Shown here one piece after another: positions 43,613 to 53,433 of a stretch of 64,000 nt of DNA. A program made the translations under genes and the position numbers. Numbering within the stretch: position 1 is the stretch's first letter; every line of letters starts with the position of its first letter. The stretch is from positions 62,001 through 126,000 of the forward strand of contig NZ_JAAIWM010000004.1 in the NCBI RefSeq assembly GCF_011008845.1, written 5' to 3'. The stretch is from Bacillus mesophilus (lineage in GTDB: Bacteria; Bacillota; Bacilli; Bacillales; SA4). The notes beneath the pieces were generated by a model. It did not search any database, had not been told where the DNA came from, and saw nothing but the letters and a program-made list of their open reading frames with translations.

Positions 43613-44860
43613 ATGAAAAAACTAAATCAAGAAATTATTGATGCGTATGAACTATTACTGGATATCGATTCCGTTAAAAAGGGCCTAGAATATATAGAGC
43701 GCACGCAAGAAGATACACTAGAAGAACAAATTCGTTTAACGGAAATTCCAGCTCCTACCTTTCATGAAGAAGTACGTGGTGAGTATTTTCAGAATAAATT
43801 TTTAGAACTAGGCTTGCAGGATGTAAAAAGGGACCGAGTCGGTAATATAATCGGTTTGCGACCAGGTAAGAGTGATGGACCTACTTTAGTCGTTTCTGCT
43901 CATTTGGATACCGTATTCCCGGAAGGCACCGAGATTAAAGTGAGCAAGAAGAATGGCAAAGTGTATGCGCCAGGCATTTCCGATGATGGAAGAGGATTAG
44001 CGGCACTTTTAACTCTTATAAACACGATGCAAAAACTAGAATTCGAGACGATAGGAGATCTTTTATTTGTTGCAACAGTTGGGGAAGAGGGCTTAGGAGA
44101 TTTGAGAGGCGTTAAGGGTTTATTTGAAGATAGAGAAGACCTAGACGGCTTTATTTCAATTGAACCGGGCTCACCGTCAAGAATTATCTATTTAGCAACA
44201 GGGAGTCGACGTTATCGAGTGACTTACAAAGGTACAGGTGGTCATAGCTTCGGTGATTTCGGTACACCAAGTGCAATTCATGCACTAGGAAGAGCGGTTT
44301 CGTTAATTTCAGATTTACAAGTACCAGCTGAACCAAAAACTACTTTTAATATTGGAAAAATATCAGGGGGAACTTCTGTTAACACCATTGCCCAAGAATC
44401 TACGATGATCATTGATATTCGCTCAACAGAACCTGATTCATTGCTTAAAATCGAAAGTAAAATACTTGAGGCACTTAACGAAGCGGTATATGCAGAGAAT
44501 AATCGTTGGGGGAAGGAAGTTATTGAGATAGATATTGAGTTAGTGGGAGACCGTCCCGCAGGTTCTCAACCTGATGACTCCACAATTGTTCAGGTTTCAT
44601 TGGCATCAACAAAGGCTATTGGACAACCACCGGAATTATTGGGCCCGATAAGTACAGACTCAAATGTGCCGATAAGCTTAGGTATCCCTGCTGTCACCTT
44701 AGGAGGAGGAGGAGAGTATGGAGGTGTTCATACTCTTGAGGAATGGTTTGATCCAACTAATGCACATTTAGGGGTACAGCAAATATTGTTGACGATCCTC
44801 GGTCTTGTTGGAGTAAATCATGTAACTAGACCATTGTTAGATAAGATTAGTAGAACATAA
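43613..44860 (+). CDS. M20 family metallopeptidase (PepT/CPG2-like)
   Basis: A 415-residue di-zinc peptidase with a leader helix (1-45). VSAHLDTVFPEG gives the first His and Asp, SDDGRGLAAL the bridging Asp, VGEEGLGD the Glu pair, SIEPG the next acid ligand, and YGGVHTLEEW the late His. The lid domain covers about 205-320. ATG 43613 directly follows GAGGAGGAG; a longer in-frame start at 43547 has no RBS. Single gene. Likely a tripeptidase or acyl-amino-acid hydrolase in the cytoplasm. Confidence 0.9.
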   Translation: MKKLNQEIIDAYELLLDIDSVKKGLEYIERTQEDTLEEQIRLTEIPAPTFHEEVRGEYFQNKFLELGLQDVKRDRVGNIIGLRPGKSDGPTLVVSAHLDTVFPEGTEIKVSKKNGKVYAPGISDDGRGLAALLTLINTMQKLEFETIGDLLFVATVGEEGLGDLRGVKGLFEDREDLDGFISIEPGSPSRIIYLATGSRRYRVTYKGTGGHSFGDFGTPSAIHALGRAVSLISDLQVPAEPKTTFNIGKISGGTSVNTIAQESTMIIDIRSTEPDSLLKIESKILEALNEAVYAENNRWGKEVIEIDIELVGDRPAGSQPDDSTIVQVSLASTKAIGQPPELLGPISTDSNVPISLGIPAVTLGGGGEYGGVHTLEEWFDPTNAHLGVQQILLTILGLVGVNHVTRPLLDKISRT

Positions 44861-44961
44861 TATTATTATGTTAATTAATAGTGGTGGTAGATATTATTAA
44901 GGAGAAGATAAAGAGAGTAGACAAAAAAAAGAAAGCACAATTTCTCTAACAAAATTGACCT

Positions 44962-45006
44962 TTTAACAGTAAAACGCCCTCAAACTGAGGGCGTTTTACT
45001 GTTAAA
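44962..45006. terminator. Bidirectional terminator
   Basis: A perfect 21-bp inverted repeat (44962-44982 with 44986-45006) with an AAC loop and ATTTTTTT on the plus side. It separates the convergent M20 and CorC/HlyC genes. Confidence 0.93.
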
Positions 45007-45013
45007 GATTTTT

Positions 45014-46291
45014 TTACTCAATACTCTCTGGAAGACTTTCTTCCATAATCTCAACTGTTAATTTTTTTACTCTTCGATTATCTACTTCATCAACAACAAC
45101 CTTTAAATTCTCATATAAAAAGTATTCTCCGTTTGAAGGAATGGACTCAAAACTCTCTAACACCCAACCACCAAGCGTATGATAGGATGTTTCGGGTTCT
45201 TCGACATCTAAAAGCTCTGAAAATTTCTCTAATTGATATTGTCCATCAAACTTATATACTCGTTCATTCTTTTTAGTCATTAAGTTTGTTTTTTCATCTT
45301 GTTCGTCCCAAATCTCACCAACAATCTCCTCGAGAATATCCTCTAATGTTAGTAATCCTGAGGTACCACCATATTCATCTAACACAATTGCCATATGTAC
45401 TTTGTTTTTTTGCAATTTCGGTAGAAGGGTTGAAATACGCATAGATTCCACAACAAATAGGGGATCACGTAATAATTCTCTAACATCTACCTTATTGTAC
45501 ATTAATAAATGCGCAAAGAATTCCTTCTCAGACAGTATACCGATCACCTTATCTATACTCTCTTCATAAACTGGAACTCTTGAAAAACGCTCTTCAAAAA
45601 ATATTTTCTTTATATCATCTATTGGTTGATTTATATCGATTGCTACCATATCAGTTCGTGGAGTTAAAATTTCTCTCGCAAGGATATCATTAAAGTCCAT
45701 TGTTCGATGTATGAGTTCTCGTTCCTCTTTATCAATTACTCCTTCTTCTTCACTCATACTAATCATTGCTTTTAATTCTTCTTCCGTTACAGAAGGCAAG
45801 TCATCTTCTTTCTTAAAGAACTTTGATACGAAGATTTTCAGCTTAATAAAGAAGAAATTAATAGGAGCAAGTACTTTAATTAATATAAATAATATACCAG
45901 AAATCAGAAGGGTATAAGATTCGGCACGCTCTTTAGCTAACGACTTAGGAAGAATCTCACCAAAAATTAGGACTAAAATCGTCATTGTTACTGTACTTAT
46001 AATCAGTCCAGTATTTCCTCCGAAAATATCATCAGCTAATTTTGCTGATATACTCGCTGCTGCGATATTCACAATATTATTTCCAATCAAAATGGTAGAT
46101 AAAGCTTTATCAAAATTTTCAGTAATATAATAAGCCTTTTTACTACCTGGTTTTCCTTCATCAACGAAGTTTTTTAATCTAATCTTATTTACACTTGAGT
46201 AAGCTGTTTCCGCAGAAGAAAAGAAAGCAGATAACAAAATTAAGGTAAATAGTAAGATTAATGAAAACAGTGGTATTTCGTCCAAAAACAT
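45014..46291 (-). CDS. CNNM/CorC-HlyC family membrane protein with CBS pair
   Basis: A 425-residue membrane protein: DUF21 transmembrane domain (about 1-190) with SAFFSSAETAYSSVN, a CBS pair (about 205-335; LTPRTDMVAI and VLDEYGGTSGLLTLED) and a C-terminal CorC/HlyC domain (about 345-420). Relatives export or regulate Mg2+ or Co2+; in Bacillus a member is linked to Mg2+ efflux. ATG 46291, RBS GAGGGTG. Single gene. Confidence 0.9.
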   Translation of the reverse strand: MFLDEIPLFSLILLFTLILLSAFFSSAETAYSSVNKIRLKNFVDEGKPGSKKAYYITENFDKALSTILIGNNIVNIAAASISAKLADDIFGGNTGLIISTVTMTILVLIFGEILPKSLAKERAESYTLLISGILFILIKVLAPINFFFIKLKIFVSKFFKKEDDLPSVTEEELKAMISMSEEEGVIDKEERELIHRTMDFNDILAREILTPRTDMVAIDINQPIDDIKKIFFEERFSRVPVYEESIDKVIGILSEKEFFAHLLMYNKVDVRELLRDPLFVVESMRISTLLPKLQKNKVHMAIVLDEYGGTSGLLTLEDILEEIVGEIWDEQDEKTNLMTKKNERVYKFDGQYQLEKFSELLDVEEPETSYHTLGGWVLESFESIPSNGEYFLYENLKVVVDEVDNRRVKKLTVEIMEESLPESIE

Positions 46292-46515
46292 TCACACCCT
46301 CAAATAATTTTTATCTATACATTATAATACCCTGAAAAGTAACAAAAATGAGTAAACTATACAGTTTTGATGTCTTTCAGAGTAATCCTTTACATATTAT
46401 ACCTCATATTAATTTAATAGTGGGAAAAATTGTCTTACTTTATTAGCATAAGGTATAATGTATAGCTATAAATACAGAAATCTATACTAGTTAATTTATA
46501 TGCATAAAATAAATG

Positions 46516-46545
46516 AAAGAGACCCAGGTTCGGGTCTCTTTTTTG
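46516..46545. terminator. Terminator downstream of the SASP gene
   Basis: AAAGAGACCC pairs with GGGTCTCTTT (46532-46541), followed by TTT on the plus strand and TTTCATTT on the minus strand. It serves the SASP gene on the minus strand. Confidence 0.75.
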
Positions 46546-46552
46546 ATCAACT

Positions 46553-46747
46553 CTACATACCTTGTTGATCTTTGAGGTGTTGTTCTGCCATGGCCACAAG
46601 GCGCTTTGTCATTTCGCCTCCGACAGAACCGTTTGCTCGCGCGGTTGTATCAGCACCAAGTTGAACTCCAAACTCATTGGCTATTTCTTGCTTCATTTGA
46701 TCAAGAACATTTCCTGCACCAGGAACCAGAAGTTTGTTTCTTGCCAT
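46553..46747 (-). CDS. Alpha/beta-type small acid-soluble spore protein
   Basis: A 64-residue SASP that coats spore DNA. It carries [20 protein letters not shown] and the GPR protease-site region EIANEFGV, plus the second conserved block [31 protein letters not shown] before ATG 46747. It is expected to be made in the forespore under sigma-G; I could not place a convincing sigma-G promoter in the 260-bp gap upstream, which it shares with ynfA. Confidence 0.95.
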   Translation of the reverse strand: MARNKLLVPGAGNVLDQMKQEIANEFGVQLGADTTARANGSVGGEMTKRLVAMAEQHLKDQQGM

Positions 46748-47008
46748 GATACATCACTCCCGACGAAGTTTTGAACCCAAAAGTGGTTCTCGATTAGCTT
46801 AACCGATTAGCAGGAAATTATCAGTTATTTCTTGGGAAACCGCAGGATTAGACGAAATTATCATTAAATCTACTGCGTTTGTCTGTATATGTTGAAAACG
46901 CTGTAGAATTATGATATATACTGTAAAATCCCGCCAATCTGATGTACTTTCCTTAAGGGGTAAATGTTAAACTTTGATTACCACCATAGGAAGAAAGGAG
47001 TTTGATCC

Positions 47009-47338
47009 ATGATGATGTCTGTCATTATATTATTTCTATTAACGGGTTTAGCAGAGATAGGTGGAGGTTATTTAATTTGGTTATGGTTAAGAGAAGGAAA
47101 GCCTTCATGGTATGGTCTAATTGGTGGTATTTCTCTTGTCATCTATGGAATCCTCCCAACATTACAAGCATTTCCTTCTTTCGGAAGGGTATATGCTGCA
47201 TACGGGGGAGTGTTCGTCGTTCTCGCCATTTTATGGGGTTGGTGGATAGATAAAAAGACACCCGACTTATATGATTGGTTAGGTGCTTCAGTATGTCTGA
47301 TTGGTGTGTCTATCATATTATGGGCTCCCCGTCATTAA
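47009..47338 (+). CDS. ynfA: YnfA family (UPF0060) membrane protein
   Basis: A 109-residue protein with four membrane spans, small multidrug resistance-like fold. GLAEIGGGYLIWLWLREGK and GRVYAAYGGVFV are family hallmarks, as is the DLYDWLGASVCLIGVSIILW end. Three ATGs at 47009-47017; AAAGGAG at 46994-47000 favours the first. Possibly an efflux subunit. Confidence 0.9.
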   Translation: MMMSVIILFLLTGLAEIGGGYLIWLWLREGKPSWYGLIGGISLVIYGILPTLQAFPSFGRVYAAYGGVFVVLAILWGWWIDKKTPDLYDWLGASVCLIGVSIILWAPRH

Positions 47339-47420
47339 TTTACCATATAAGAACCTATCAAAAGAAGCCTAACTTTTGATATACTCGTATAGCAATTAAT
47401 TTTTGAAATAGGTGATTGAT

Positions 47421-49640
47421 ATGCATCAAAGATTTTCCCCTCAACCGACTGGATTAACAAATACAACGATACCTTATGCTAGTCTAGCTGATACATGTAA
47501 TAGTGAGACACTAGTCACTCACGAAGAACATGATCATTATTATTTCCGAGCATTAGAGAGAAATGGAATTTATTTAAATCAACCACAAATAGAAGCTGTG
47601 AGACATAAAGACGGCCCACTTTTAACACTAGCTGGTGCCGGGTCTGGAAAAACCTCAGTTTTAGTTTCTCGAACGGGTTATTTGATACAAGTTCACCAAG
47701 TACAACCTCGTCATATCCTACTCGTTACATTCTCAAAAAAAGCTGCTGATGAAATGAAAGATCGAATAGGCCAATTACCGGGAATGAACCTTTCAGTAAC
47801 GAGTTCGATACAAGCCAGTACTTTTCATTCATTTTTTCTAACCATCCTAAGAAGTAGAGGGTATTCCGAAGACATTATAAGCAGTGACCGCTATAGACAA
47901 ATGATCATGAAACAGTTAATGAGAGAGCTAGGAGTACATGATTCCTACCAACCTGAAACACTTTTGGCACTTTTCTCATCTTATAAGGTGAATTTAATAA
48001 GTGATCTCCCTTCAAAAACAGAGGAAGAGAAAGAAATAAAAACACTTTTCTTGAAGTATGAGGATTGGAAGACACGACAAGGCAAAATGGACTTTGATGA
48101 TATCCTAGTAAAATCTTATCATTTACTACAAGAAACCCCCGCTCTAGTTAATGCCTTACAGGAGCGGTTTCAATATATTATGGTGGACGAGTTTCAAGAT
48201 ACCAATCTCATTCAATATGAATTGATAAAGCTAATTACAAATTCAAGTAAAAATCTCTTTGTTGTGGGTGATGATGATCAAACGATTTACTCCTTCAATG
48301 GAGCACGAAATGAGTTCATTTTACAATTCGATCAGGAGTTTTCTAACGCCAAAACAATTACTTTAGACATAAATTATCGTTCATCAGATTCCATAGTCGG
48401 CCTAGGAAATGAAGTGATAAAGCATAATCAGCATAGAAAGATAAAGACATTAAAGGCTACGAAACCTAGTAGGTTTCAACCCATGTATAGTCGCCCTAAT
48501 ACAACTGACGATGAAGCGAAGTGGATTGTTGAGGATGTGAAACAAAAGATAGAGAGTGGTAGTCATCAGTATAATAATTTTGCAATATTGCACCGAACTG
48601 CTAGTAATAATAGAGCTATATTTGAACAATTAATGATAGAGAAGATACCCTTTATTTTATATTCAGGAACAGATAAGCTTTTTTATGATCATTGGACCGT
48701 TAAACCTTTAATTGATTATTTGAAGCTTTCCCTCGATCCTAGGCATTTTGATGCAATGGATGGAATTGTCTCAACACTATATATACAACGAGAAAAAGCA
48801 ATGGATTTTATATGGAATAAAGAACAAAATGGCGCTAAAAAGTATCCGTTGATTCACCTAGTTGATTACCCTGGTCTCCGAAGCTTTCAAATTGAAAAAG
48901 TAAAAGAGAGAGTTCGCTTGCTGAAGGAATGCAAAGATCTCGAACCAGTTGCTGCCATAAAAAAATTACGACAATCGTTTTACGATAAATATTTAGAAAC
49001 CGAAGGTAAGCAGCAAGCAACTGTCCAAAAGGAAGATATCAAGGAAATGCTAGATGAACTAGAAGCGTCAGCAAAGCGCTTTATCACCATATCTGATTTC
49101 ATTCATTTTATTGAAGAAATTGTAGAGCAACATCAGAATATGAAAAAGGGTAGCTTCACCAATCAGCAGACCGTGTCATTAATGACCATTCATAAAGCAA
49201 AAGGTTTAGAGTTTAGGTCTGTCTATTTAATAGGAGCCTCAGAAGGAATTATTCCTCATATAACTGCTCTAGAAGCAGGAAAATTACAAGAGGCAGGACC
49301 AAAAGAAGCTGCTCGTATTAAGATTGAACGAGCAATTGAAGAAGAGAGACGATTAGCTTATGTAGGTGTTACAAGAGCAAAAGAAGAGCTCACCATACTT
49401 TCTCCAGCATACTATCGAGGAAAAAAAGTAGAAGTATCTAGGTTTTTCCTAGAAGCCTTTCAAAAAGAAAAAGTTGTTCCAAAAAGGGCTTCATCGGAAA
49501 CTGTACTGGCCTGGTTATGCTCCAAAGAAGGCTGTATTGCCTGGCAAAGGATTACGAATTATGAAGAAGCTGAGACTGAAATAACTAAAGAATGTCCTAT
49601 GTGTAAATCACCTATGAAAAAGGGACCAAAAGAAATTTAA
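47421..49640 (+). CDS. UvrD/Rep family ATP-dependent DNA helicase
   Basis: A 739-residue superfamily I helicase. Motif I GAGSGKTS (about 76), motif II DEFQDTN, motif III GDDDQTIYSFNGA, motif V TIHKAKGLEF, motif VI YVGVTRAKEEL. The tail has four cysteines (LCSKEGC and CPMCKSPM) that may bind zinc. B. subtilis YjcD has similar size and features. Start: GTG 47412 lies in the ribosome site AGGTGA, so ATG 47421 is preferred. Located upstream of topB; both are recombination or replication enzymes. Confidence 0.9.
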   Translation: MHQRFSPQPTGLTNTTIPYASLADTCNSETLVTHEEHDHYYFRALERNGIYLNQPQIEAVRHKDGPLLTLAGAGSGKTSVLVSRTGYLIQVHQVQPRHILLVTFSKKAADEMKDRIGQLPGMNLSVTSSIQASTFHSFFLTILRSRGYSEDIISSDRYRQMIMKQLMRELGVHDSYQPETLLALFSSYKVNLISDLPSKTEEEKEIKTLFLKYEDWKTRQGKMDFDDILVKSYHLLQETPALVNALQERFQYIMVDEFQDTNLIQYELIKLITNSSKNLFVVGDDDQTIYSFNGARNEFILQFDQEFSNAKTITLDINYRSSDSIVGLGNEVIKHNQHRKIKTLKATKPSRFQPMYSRPNTTDDEAKWIVEDVKQKIESGSHQYNNFAILHRTASNNRAIFEQLMIEKIPFILYSGTDKLFYDHWTVKPLIDYLKLSLDPRHFDAMDGIVSTLYIQREKAMDFIWNKEQNGAKKYPLIHLVDYPGLRSFQIEKVKERVRLLKECKDLEPVAAIKKLRQSFYDKYLETEGKQQATVQKEDIKEMLDELEASAKRFITISDFIHFIEEIVEQHQNMKKGSFTNQQTVSLMTIHKAKGLEFRSVYLIGASEGIIPHITALEAGKLQEAGPKEAARIKIERAIEEERRLAYVGVTRAKEELTILSPAYYRGKKVEVSRFFLEAFQKEKVVPKRASSETVLAWLCSKEGCIAWQRITNYEEAETEITKECPMCKSPMKKGPKEI

Positions 49641-49645
49641 AGTTT

Positions 49646-49682
49646 GAAGTGACCGTTGTAAAGGTCACTTCATTTTCTCTTT
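49646..49682 (+). terminator. Rho-independent terminator of the helicase gene
   Basis: GAAGTGACC (49646-49654) pairs with GGTCACTTC (49663-49671), 8-nt loop, then ATTTTCTCTTT. Confidence 0.85.
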
Positions 49683-49812
49683 AGTTGCCGCCTCGTAACT
49701 CGTTGTGTTTAGGCTCACCAAGATCATTACCGAAATCTTTATCTTGATTGATTGCATGACTAGCCTTTTTCATTTTTTTTGTTTGATTTTTATGACTATC
49801 TCTTTTGGCCAT
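49681..49812 (-). CDS. 43-residue hydrophilic protein, possibly spore-associated
   Basis: A small gene on the minus strand. The product is MAKRDSHKNQTKKMKK, then ASHAINQDKDFGNDLGEPK, ending HNELRGGN; basic N-terminus, acidic middle, Gly-rich end, no hydrophobic core. GAGGG stands 10 nt before ATG. Its composition is like minor acid-soluble spore proteins of Bacillus, but I do not recognise a specific family. It lies between the helicase terminator and topB. Confidence 0.7.
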   Translation of the reverse strand: MAKRDSHKNQTKKMKKASHAINQDKDFGNDLGEPKHNELRGGN

Positions 49813-49958
49813 CGTTTTCTTTCCCTCTTTTCTAGCTATTTTTTTACATAGTTAGTTTGTACAGATTGAACGATAATCATTACGTTCTTCTTAAGAGTTG
49901 AAGACTATGCTTTAAAAGGCTATGCTTAATATAGTTTAAATGGGAAAGGACTGCTTCT

Positions 49959-52136
49959 ATGAGTAAACAATTAGTATTAGCCGAAAAACCCTCTGTGGGT
50001 CGAGACCTAGCAAGAGTGTTAGGCTGTCATAGGAAGGGAAATGGCTTTTTTGAAGGTTCACAATATATCGTAACCTGGGCATTAGGACATCTAGTAACAC
50101 TAGCAGACCCGGAGACCTACGATGAGAAATATAAGACATGGAAACTTGAGGATCTTCCTATGTTACCAACGTCATTAAAATTATCAGTAATTAAACAAAC
50201 TGGTAAACAATTTCAGACTGTAAAATCACAAATAGCACGAAATGATGTAAAAGAAATTATTATTGCCACTGATGCGGGACGTGAAGGAGAGCTTGTAGCA
50301 AGATGGATTATTGAAAAAGCTCGGATTCAGAAACCGATTAAACGCCTTTGGATTTCTTCCGTAACTGACCGTGCGATTAAAGAGGGTTTCTCAAAGCTAC
50401 GAAACGGTAGAGAATACGAAAACCTTTATGCTTCTGCAGTAGCTCGTTCTGAAGCAGATTGGTATGTAGGATTAAATGCTACAAGAGCATTAACTACTAA
50501 GTATAATGCACAGCTTTCATGTGGTCGCGTACAGACACCAACACTTGCGATGATTGCAAAACGAGAAGATGAAATTAAGGATTTTCGCCCAAAAACGTAC
50601 TACGGTATTAAGGCTCAGACAGAAAAATTAACGTTAACGTGGCAGGATCCAAAAACAAAGGATCAGAAAAGTTTTGATAAGGACAGAATTCAAACTATAT
50701 TAACTTCTTTAAACAAGCAGAAAGCAGAGCTGGTTGATATAAATAAGGTTTCTAAAAAGTCATTTTCGCCACAGTTATATGATTTAACTGAGCTTCAGCG
50801 TGATGGTCATAAGCTATTTGGATTCTCTGCCAAAGAAACTCTATCCATTATGCAAAAGCTGTATGAACAACACAAGCTTGTAACCTATCCAAGAACTGAC
50901 TCTCGATATCTTTCTACAGATATGGTTGATACCTTAAAGGATCGTATAGAAGCAGTCATGATTCCTGGTTATGTCCCACTGGCTCGAAAAGCATTAACAA
51001 CGATGAGGGTTAGCAAAGCTTTTGTTGATAACAGTAAAGTTTCTGATCACCATGCCATTATTCCTACTGAGCAGCGCGCAGACTTAAGGGCTTTGAGCGA
51101 TAAGGAGCGAAAAATATATGATTTAATTGTTAAGCGCTTTTTAGCCGTTATGTTTCCACCTTATGAATATGAACAAACGACGGTTACAGCTAGAATTGGA
51201 TCAGAAACGTTTGTTGCTCGTGGTAAAACGGTATTATCTGCAGGTTGGAAAGAAGTTTATGGAACCATATCCGATGATGAAGAGGATGAGCGATCTGAGC
51301 AGTTACTGCCACCTGTAAACAAAGGGGATGTATTACATGTTCTAAACCTCTCTCAGACAACAGGAGAAACCAAGCCGCCAAGCAGGTTTAACGAAGGTAC
51401 GCTTTTATCAGCCATGGAAAACCCAACAAAGTTTATGGCAGGGGAAAGCAAAGAACTCATCCAAACAATTGGTAAAACAGGGGGCCTTGGGACAGTAGCA
51501 ACAAGAGCAGATATTATTGAAAAACTGTTTAACAGTTTTCTACTTGAACAAAAAGGGAAAGAAATTTTTATCACCAACAAGGGGAAACAACTTTTAGAAC
51601 TAGTACCTGAGGATTTAAAATCACCGGCATTAACAGCAGAGTGGGAACTTAAGCTAGAACTTATTGCCAAAGGCAACTTAAAGAAAGAAAAATTCATTAC
51701 TGAAATAAAAGATTATGCAAAAACAGCTGTTCATGAAATTAAAAATAGTGAAGCCCGTTTTAAACATGATAATATGACTGGGACAAAATGTCCTGATTGC
51801 GGTAAACTCATGCTTGAGGTTAGTGGAAAGAAAGGGAAAATGCTCGTTTGTCAGGACCGAGAATGTGGACACCGTAAAAACATATCAAAAGTTACGAATG
51901 CCCGTTGTCCTAATTGTCATAAAAAACTTGAACTCCGCGGACAGGGTGATGGACAGATCTTTTTCTGTAAATGTGGACATCGTGAAAAACTATCTACCTT
52001 CCAGGAAAGAAGAAAGAGTAATCAAAATAGCAAAGTCTCCAAGCATGAAGTAAACAAATACCTTAAAAAGCAGGATGATGCACCTGTAAATACTGCTTTA
52101 GCAGATGCATTGGCGAAATTAAACTTAAAAAAGTAG
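49959..52136 (+). CDS. topB: DNA topoisomerase III
   Basis: A 725-residue type IA topoisomerase relaxing negative supercoils and resolving recombination intermediates. TOPRIM domain at the N-terminus (LVLAEKPSVGRDLARVLG, ATDAGREGEL), active Tyr in VTYPRTDSRYL (about 310), and two C-terminal zinc-ribbon units (KCPDCGK...CGH near 607-635 and RCPNCHK...CKCGH near 645-675). ATG 49959, RBS GGAAAGGA. Length agrees with B. subtilis TopB. Confidence 0.95.
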   Translation: MSKQLVLAEKPSVGRDLARVLGCHRKGNGFFEGSQYIVTWALGHLVTLADPETYDEKYKTWKLEDLPMLPTSLKLSVIKQTGKQFQTVKSQIARNDVKEIIIATDAGREGELVARWIIEKARIQKPIKRLWISSVTDRAIKEGFSKLRNGREYENLYASAVARSEADWYVGLNATRALTTKYNAQLSCGRVQTPTLAMIAKREDEIKDFRPKTYYGIKAQTEKLTLTWQDPKTKDQKSFDKDRIQTILTSLNKQKAELVDINKVSKKSFSPQLYDLTELQRDGHKLFGFSAKETLSIMQKLYEQHKLVTYPRTDSRYLSTDMVDTLKDRIEAVMIPGYVPLARKALTTMRVSKAFVDNSKVSDHHAIIPTEQRADLRALSDKERKIYDLIVKRFLAVMFPPYEYEQTTVTARIGSETFVARGKTVLSAGWKEVYGTISDDEEDERSEQLLPPVNKGDVLHVLNLSQTTGETKPPSRFNEGTLLSAMENPTKFMAGESKELIQTIGKTGGLGTVATRADIIEKLFNSFLLEQKGKEIFITNKGKQLLELVPEDLKSPALTAEWELKLELIAKGNLKKEKFITEIKDYAKTAVHEIKNSEARFKHDNMTGTKCPDCGKLMLEVSGKKGKMLVCQDRECGHRKNISKVTNARCPNCHKKLELRGQGDGQIFFCKCGHREKLSTFQERRKSNQNSKVSKHEVNKYLKKQDDAPVNTALADALAKLNLKK

Positions 52137-52161
52137 GTCTTTCAAACCCATAATAATAAAC

Positions 52162-52200
52162 AAACAAGCATCGATTCTTACTGATGCTTGTTTTGTTTTT
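52162..52200 (+). terminator. Rho-independent terminator of topB
   Basis: AAACAAGCATC pairs with GATGCTTGTTT (52183-52193), 10-nt loop, followed by TGTTTTT. Confidence 0.88.
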
Positions 52201-52289
52201 GAAGATTTCCCATGATTCTTTGTCTATTTTCGAAAGCTTGGACATAAGATGTACAAGTTGTACTGATAAAGAGCTTGGAGTGATCTCAT

Positions 52290-52925
52290 TTGAGTATAAG
52301 TATTTTAGTAAGTTACGTCTTATTAGGTATTACATTAGCAGCTCCAATTGGTCCCGTTAATTCTGTTCGCCTTGATAAAGGATTAAAAAATGGTTTTTTG
52401 CACGCATGGGTTGTTGGAGTAGGGTCGATGATTGCCGATGGTATATTTATGGCATTGGTTTATTTCGGAGTTGTTCATTTCCTAGAGTCTCCACCCATTC
52501 AGGTATTTCTATGGTTATTTGGAGGATTCGTTCTGATCTACTCAGGTGTAGAAAATATTTTGAGTGCCAATAAAATAAATCTTCATCACATAAGAAGTAA
52601 AGATTCATTATTAAAATGCTTTTTAACAGGATTTATCATGTCTATTTCTAGTCCGTTATCCATCCTTTTCTGGCTCGGTATTTATGGCTCGGTACTGGCA
52701 AAAACAGCTGTAACCTATGGAACACAAGAGCTATTAATTTATAGCTCAATGATTTTCCTAGGCTTAGCTGTTTGGGACCTTTTTGTTGCAAGTTTAACTT
52801 CAGGCTTTAGGAAATTCCTGACGTTGAAGAGTATCATTATCATCTCCATAGTATCTGGGGTGTCGTTAATCGGCTTTGGAATCTATTTTGGGTTCCAAGG
52901 GATTCATGCATTGTTCGGTTGGTAA
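52290..52925 (+). CDS. LysE/RhtB family amino-acid exporter
   Basis: A 211-residue membrane protein with six spans. GITLAAPIGPVNSVRLDKGLKNG is the family N-terminal motif and ISSPLSILFWLGIYGSV the second conserved loop. TTG 52290 with GGAGTGATC upstream. The stop lies 7 bp from the end of a convergent gene. Substrate unknown, likely an amino acid or homoserine derivative. Confidence 0.88.
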   Translation: MSISILVSYVLLGITLAAPIGPVNSVRLDKGLKNGFLHAWVVGVGSMIADGIFMALVYFGVVHFLESPPIQVFLWLFGGFVLIYSGVENILSANKINLHHIRSKDSLLKCFLTGFIMSISSPLSILFWLGIYGSVLAKTAVTYGTQELLIYSSMIFLGLAVWDLFVASLTSGFRKFLTLKSIIIISIVSGVSLIGFGIYFGFQGIHALFGW

Positions 52926-52931
52926 GTTAAC

Positions 52932-53336
52932 TCAATTGGCCCGTTCTGATAAGATATCCTCAATGATCTCAATATGAACCTTTGCCCACGCTCGCTCATG
53001 GAAATGTAAGTAGATACCGAGTAATAAGAGGGATACATATATAAGGACAAAGGGAACCCATAAATTAAAGTTACCAAAAAGCAAATTAAGCAACGGTTTA
53101 GAAAAAATAAATAACAACCAAGGTACAGTTGTTACTAGTAATGGAATAGATCCAGAAGCTTGTTGCTCCTTCATCATCTGATATTTAATTTTATGAAGCA
53201 AGGAGCGGTCGAGCGTTTGATAAAATTTAATAATAGAAGTGAGTTCATTAATTTCCTTTATTTGCGTTTGCTGCTCTTGTTGAGAACTTTTTATCTTCAA
53301 AAAAAACTTATGTGCATCACCACGAAAAGTAAACAT
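52932..53336 (-). CDS. Unknown two-span membrane protein
   Basis: A 134-residue protein: polar, coiled-coil-like N-terminal part (1-60, rich in Gln, Lys and Glu), then two membrane spans (about 66-85 and 91-112) and a short polar tail. Not recognised. ATG 53336 is 7 nt after GGGAGGG; a TTG at 53351 would include the RBS. No close partner; it lies downstream on the same strand as the kinase at 54690, 97 bp away, so co-transcription is possible. Confidence 0.75.
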   Translation of the reverse strand: MFTFRGDAHKFFLKIKSSQQEQQTQIKEINELTSIIKFYQTLDRSLLHKIKYQMMKEQQASGSIPLLVTTVPWLLFIFSKPLLNLLFGNFNLWVPFVLIYVSLLLLGIYLHFHERAWAKVHIEIIEDILSERAN

Positions 53337-53433
53337 ACAGGTCCCTCCCAAACCTTAATGTGTCCGAATATATCTAATCTAAACGTGAAAGCTTAGATAA
53401 AGTTGGATTATTTTAATTTGAGGGAGGGACTGT

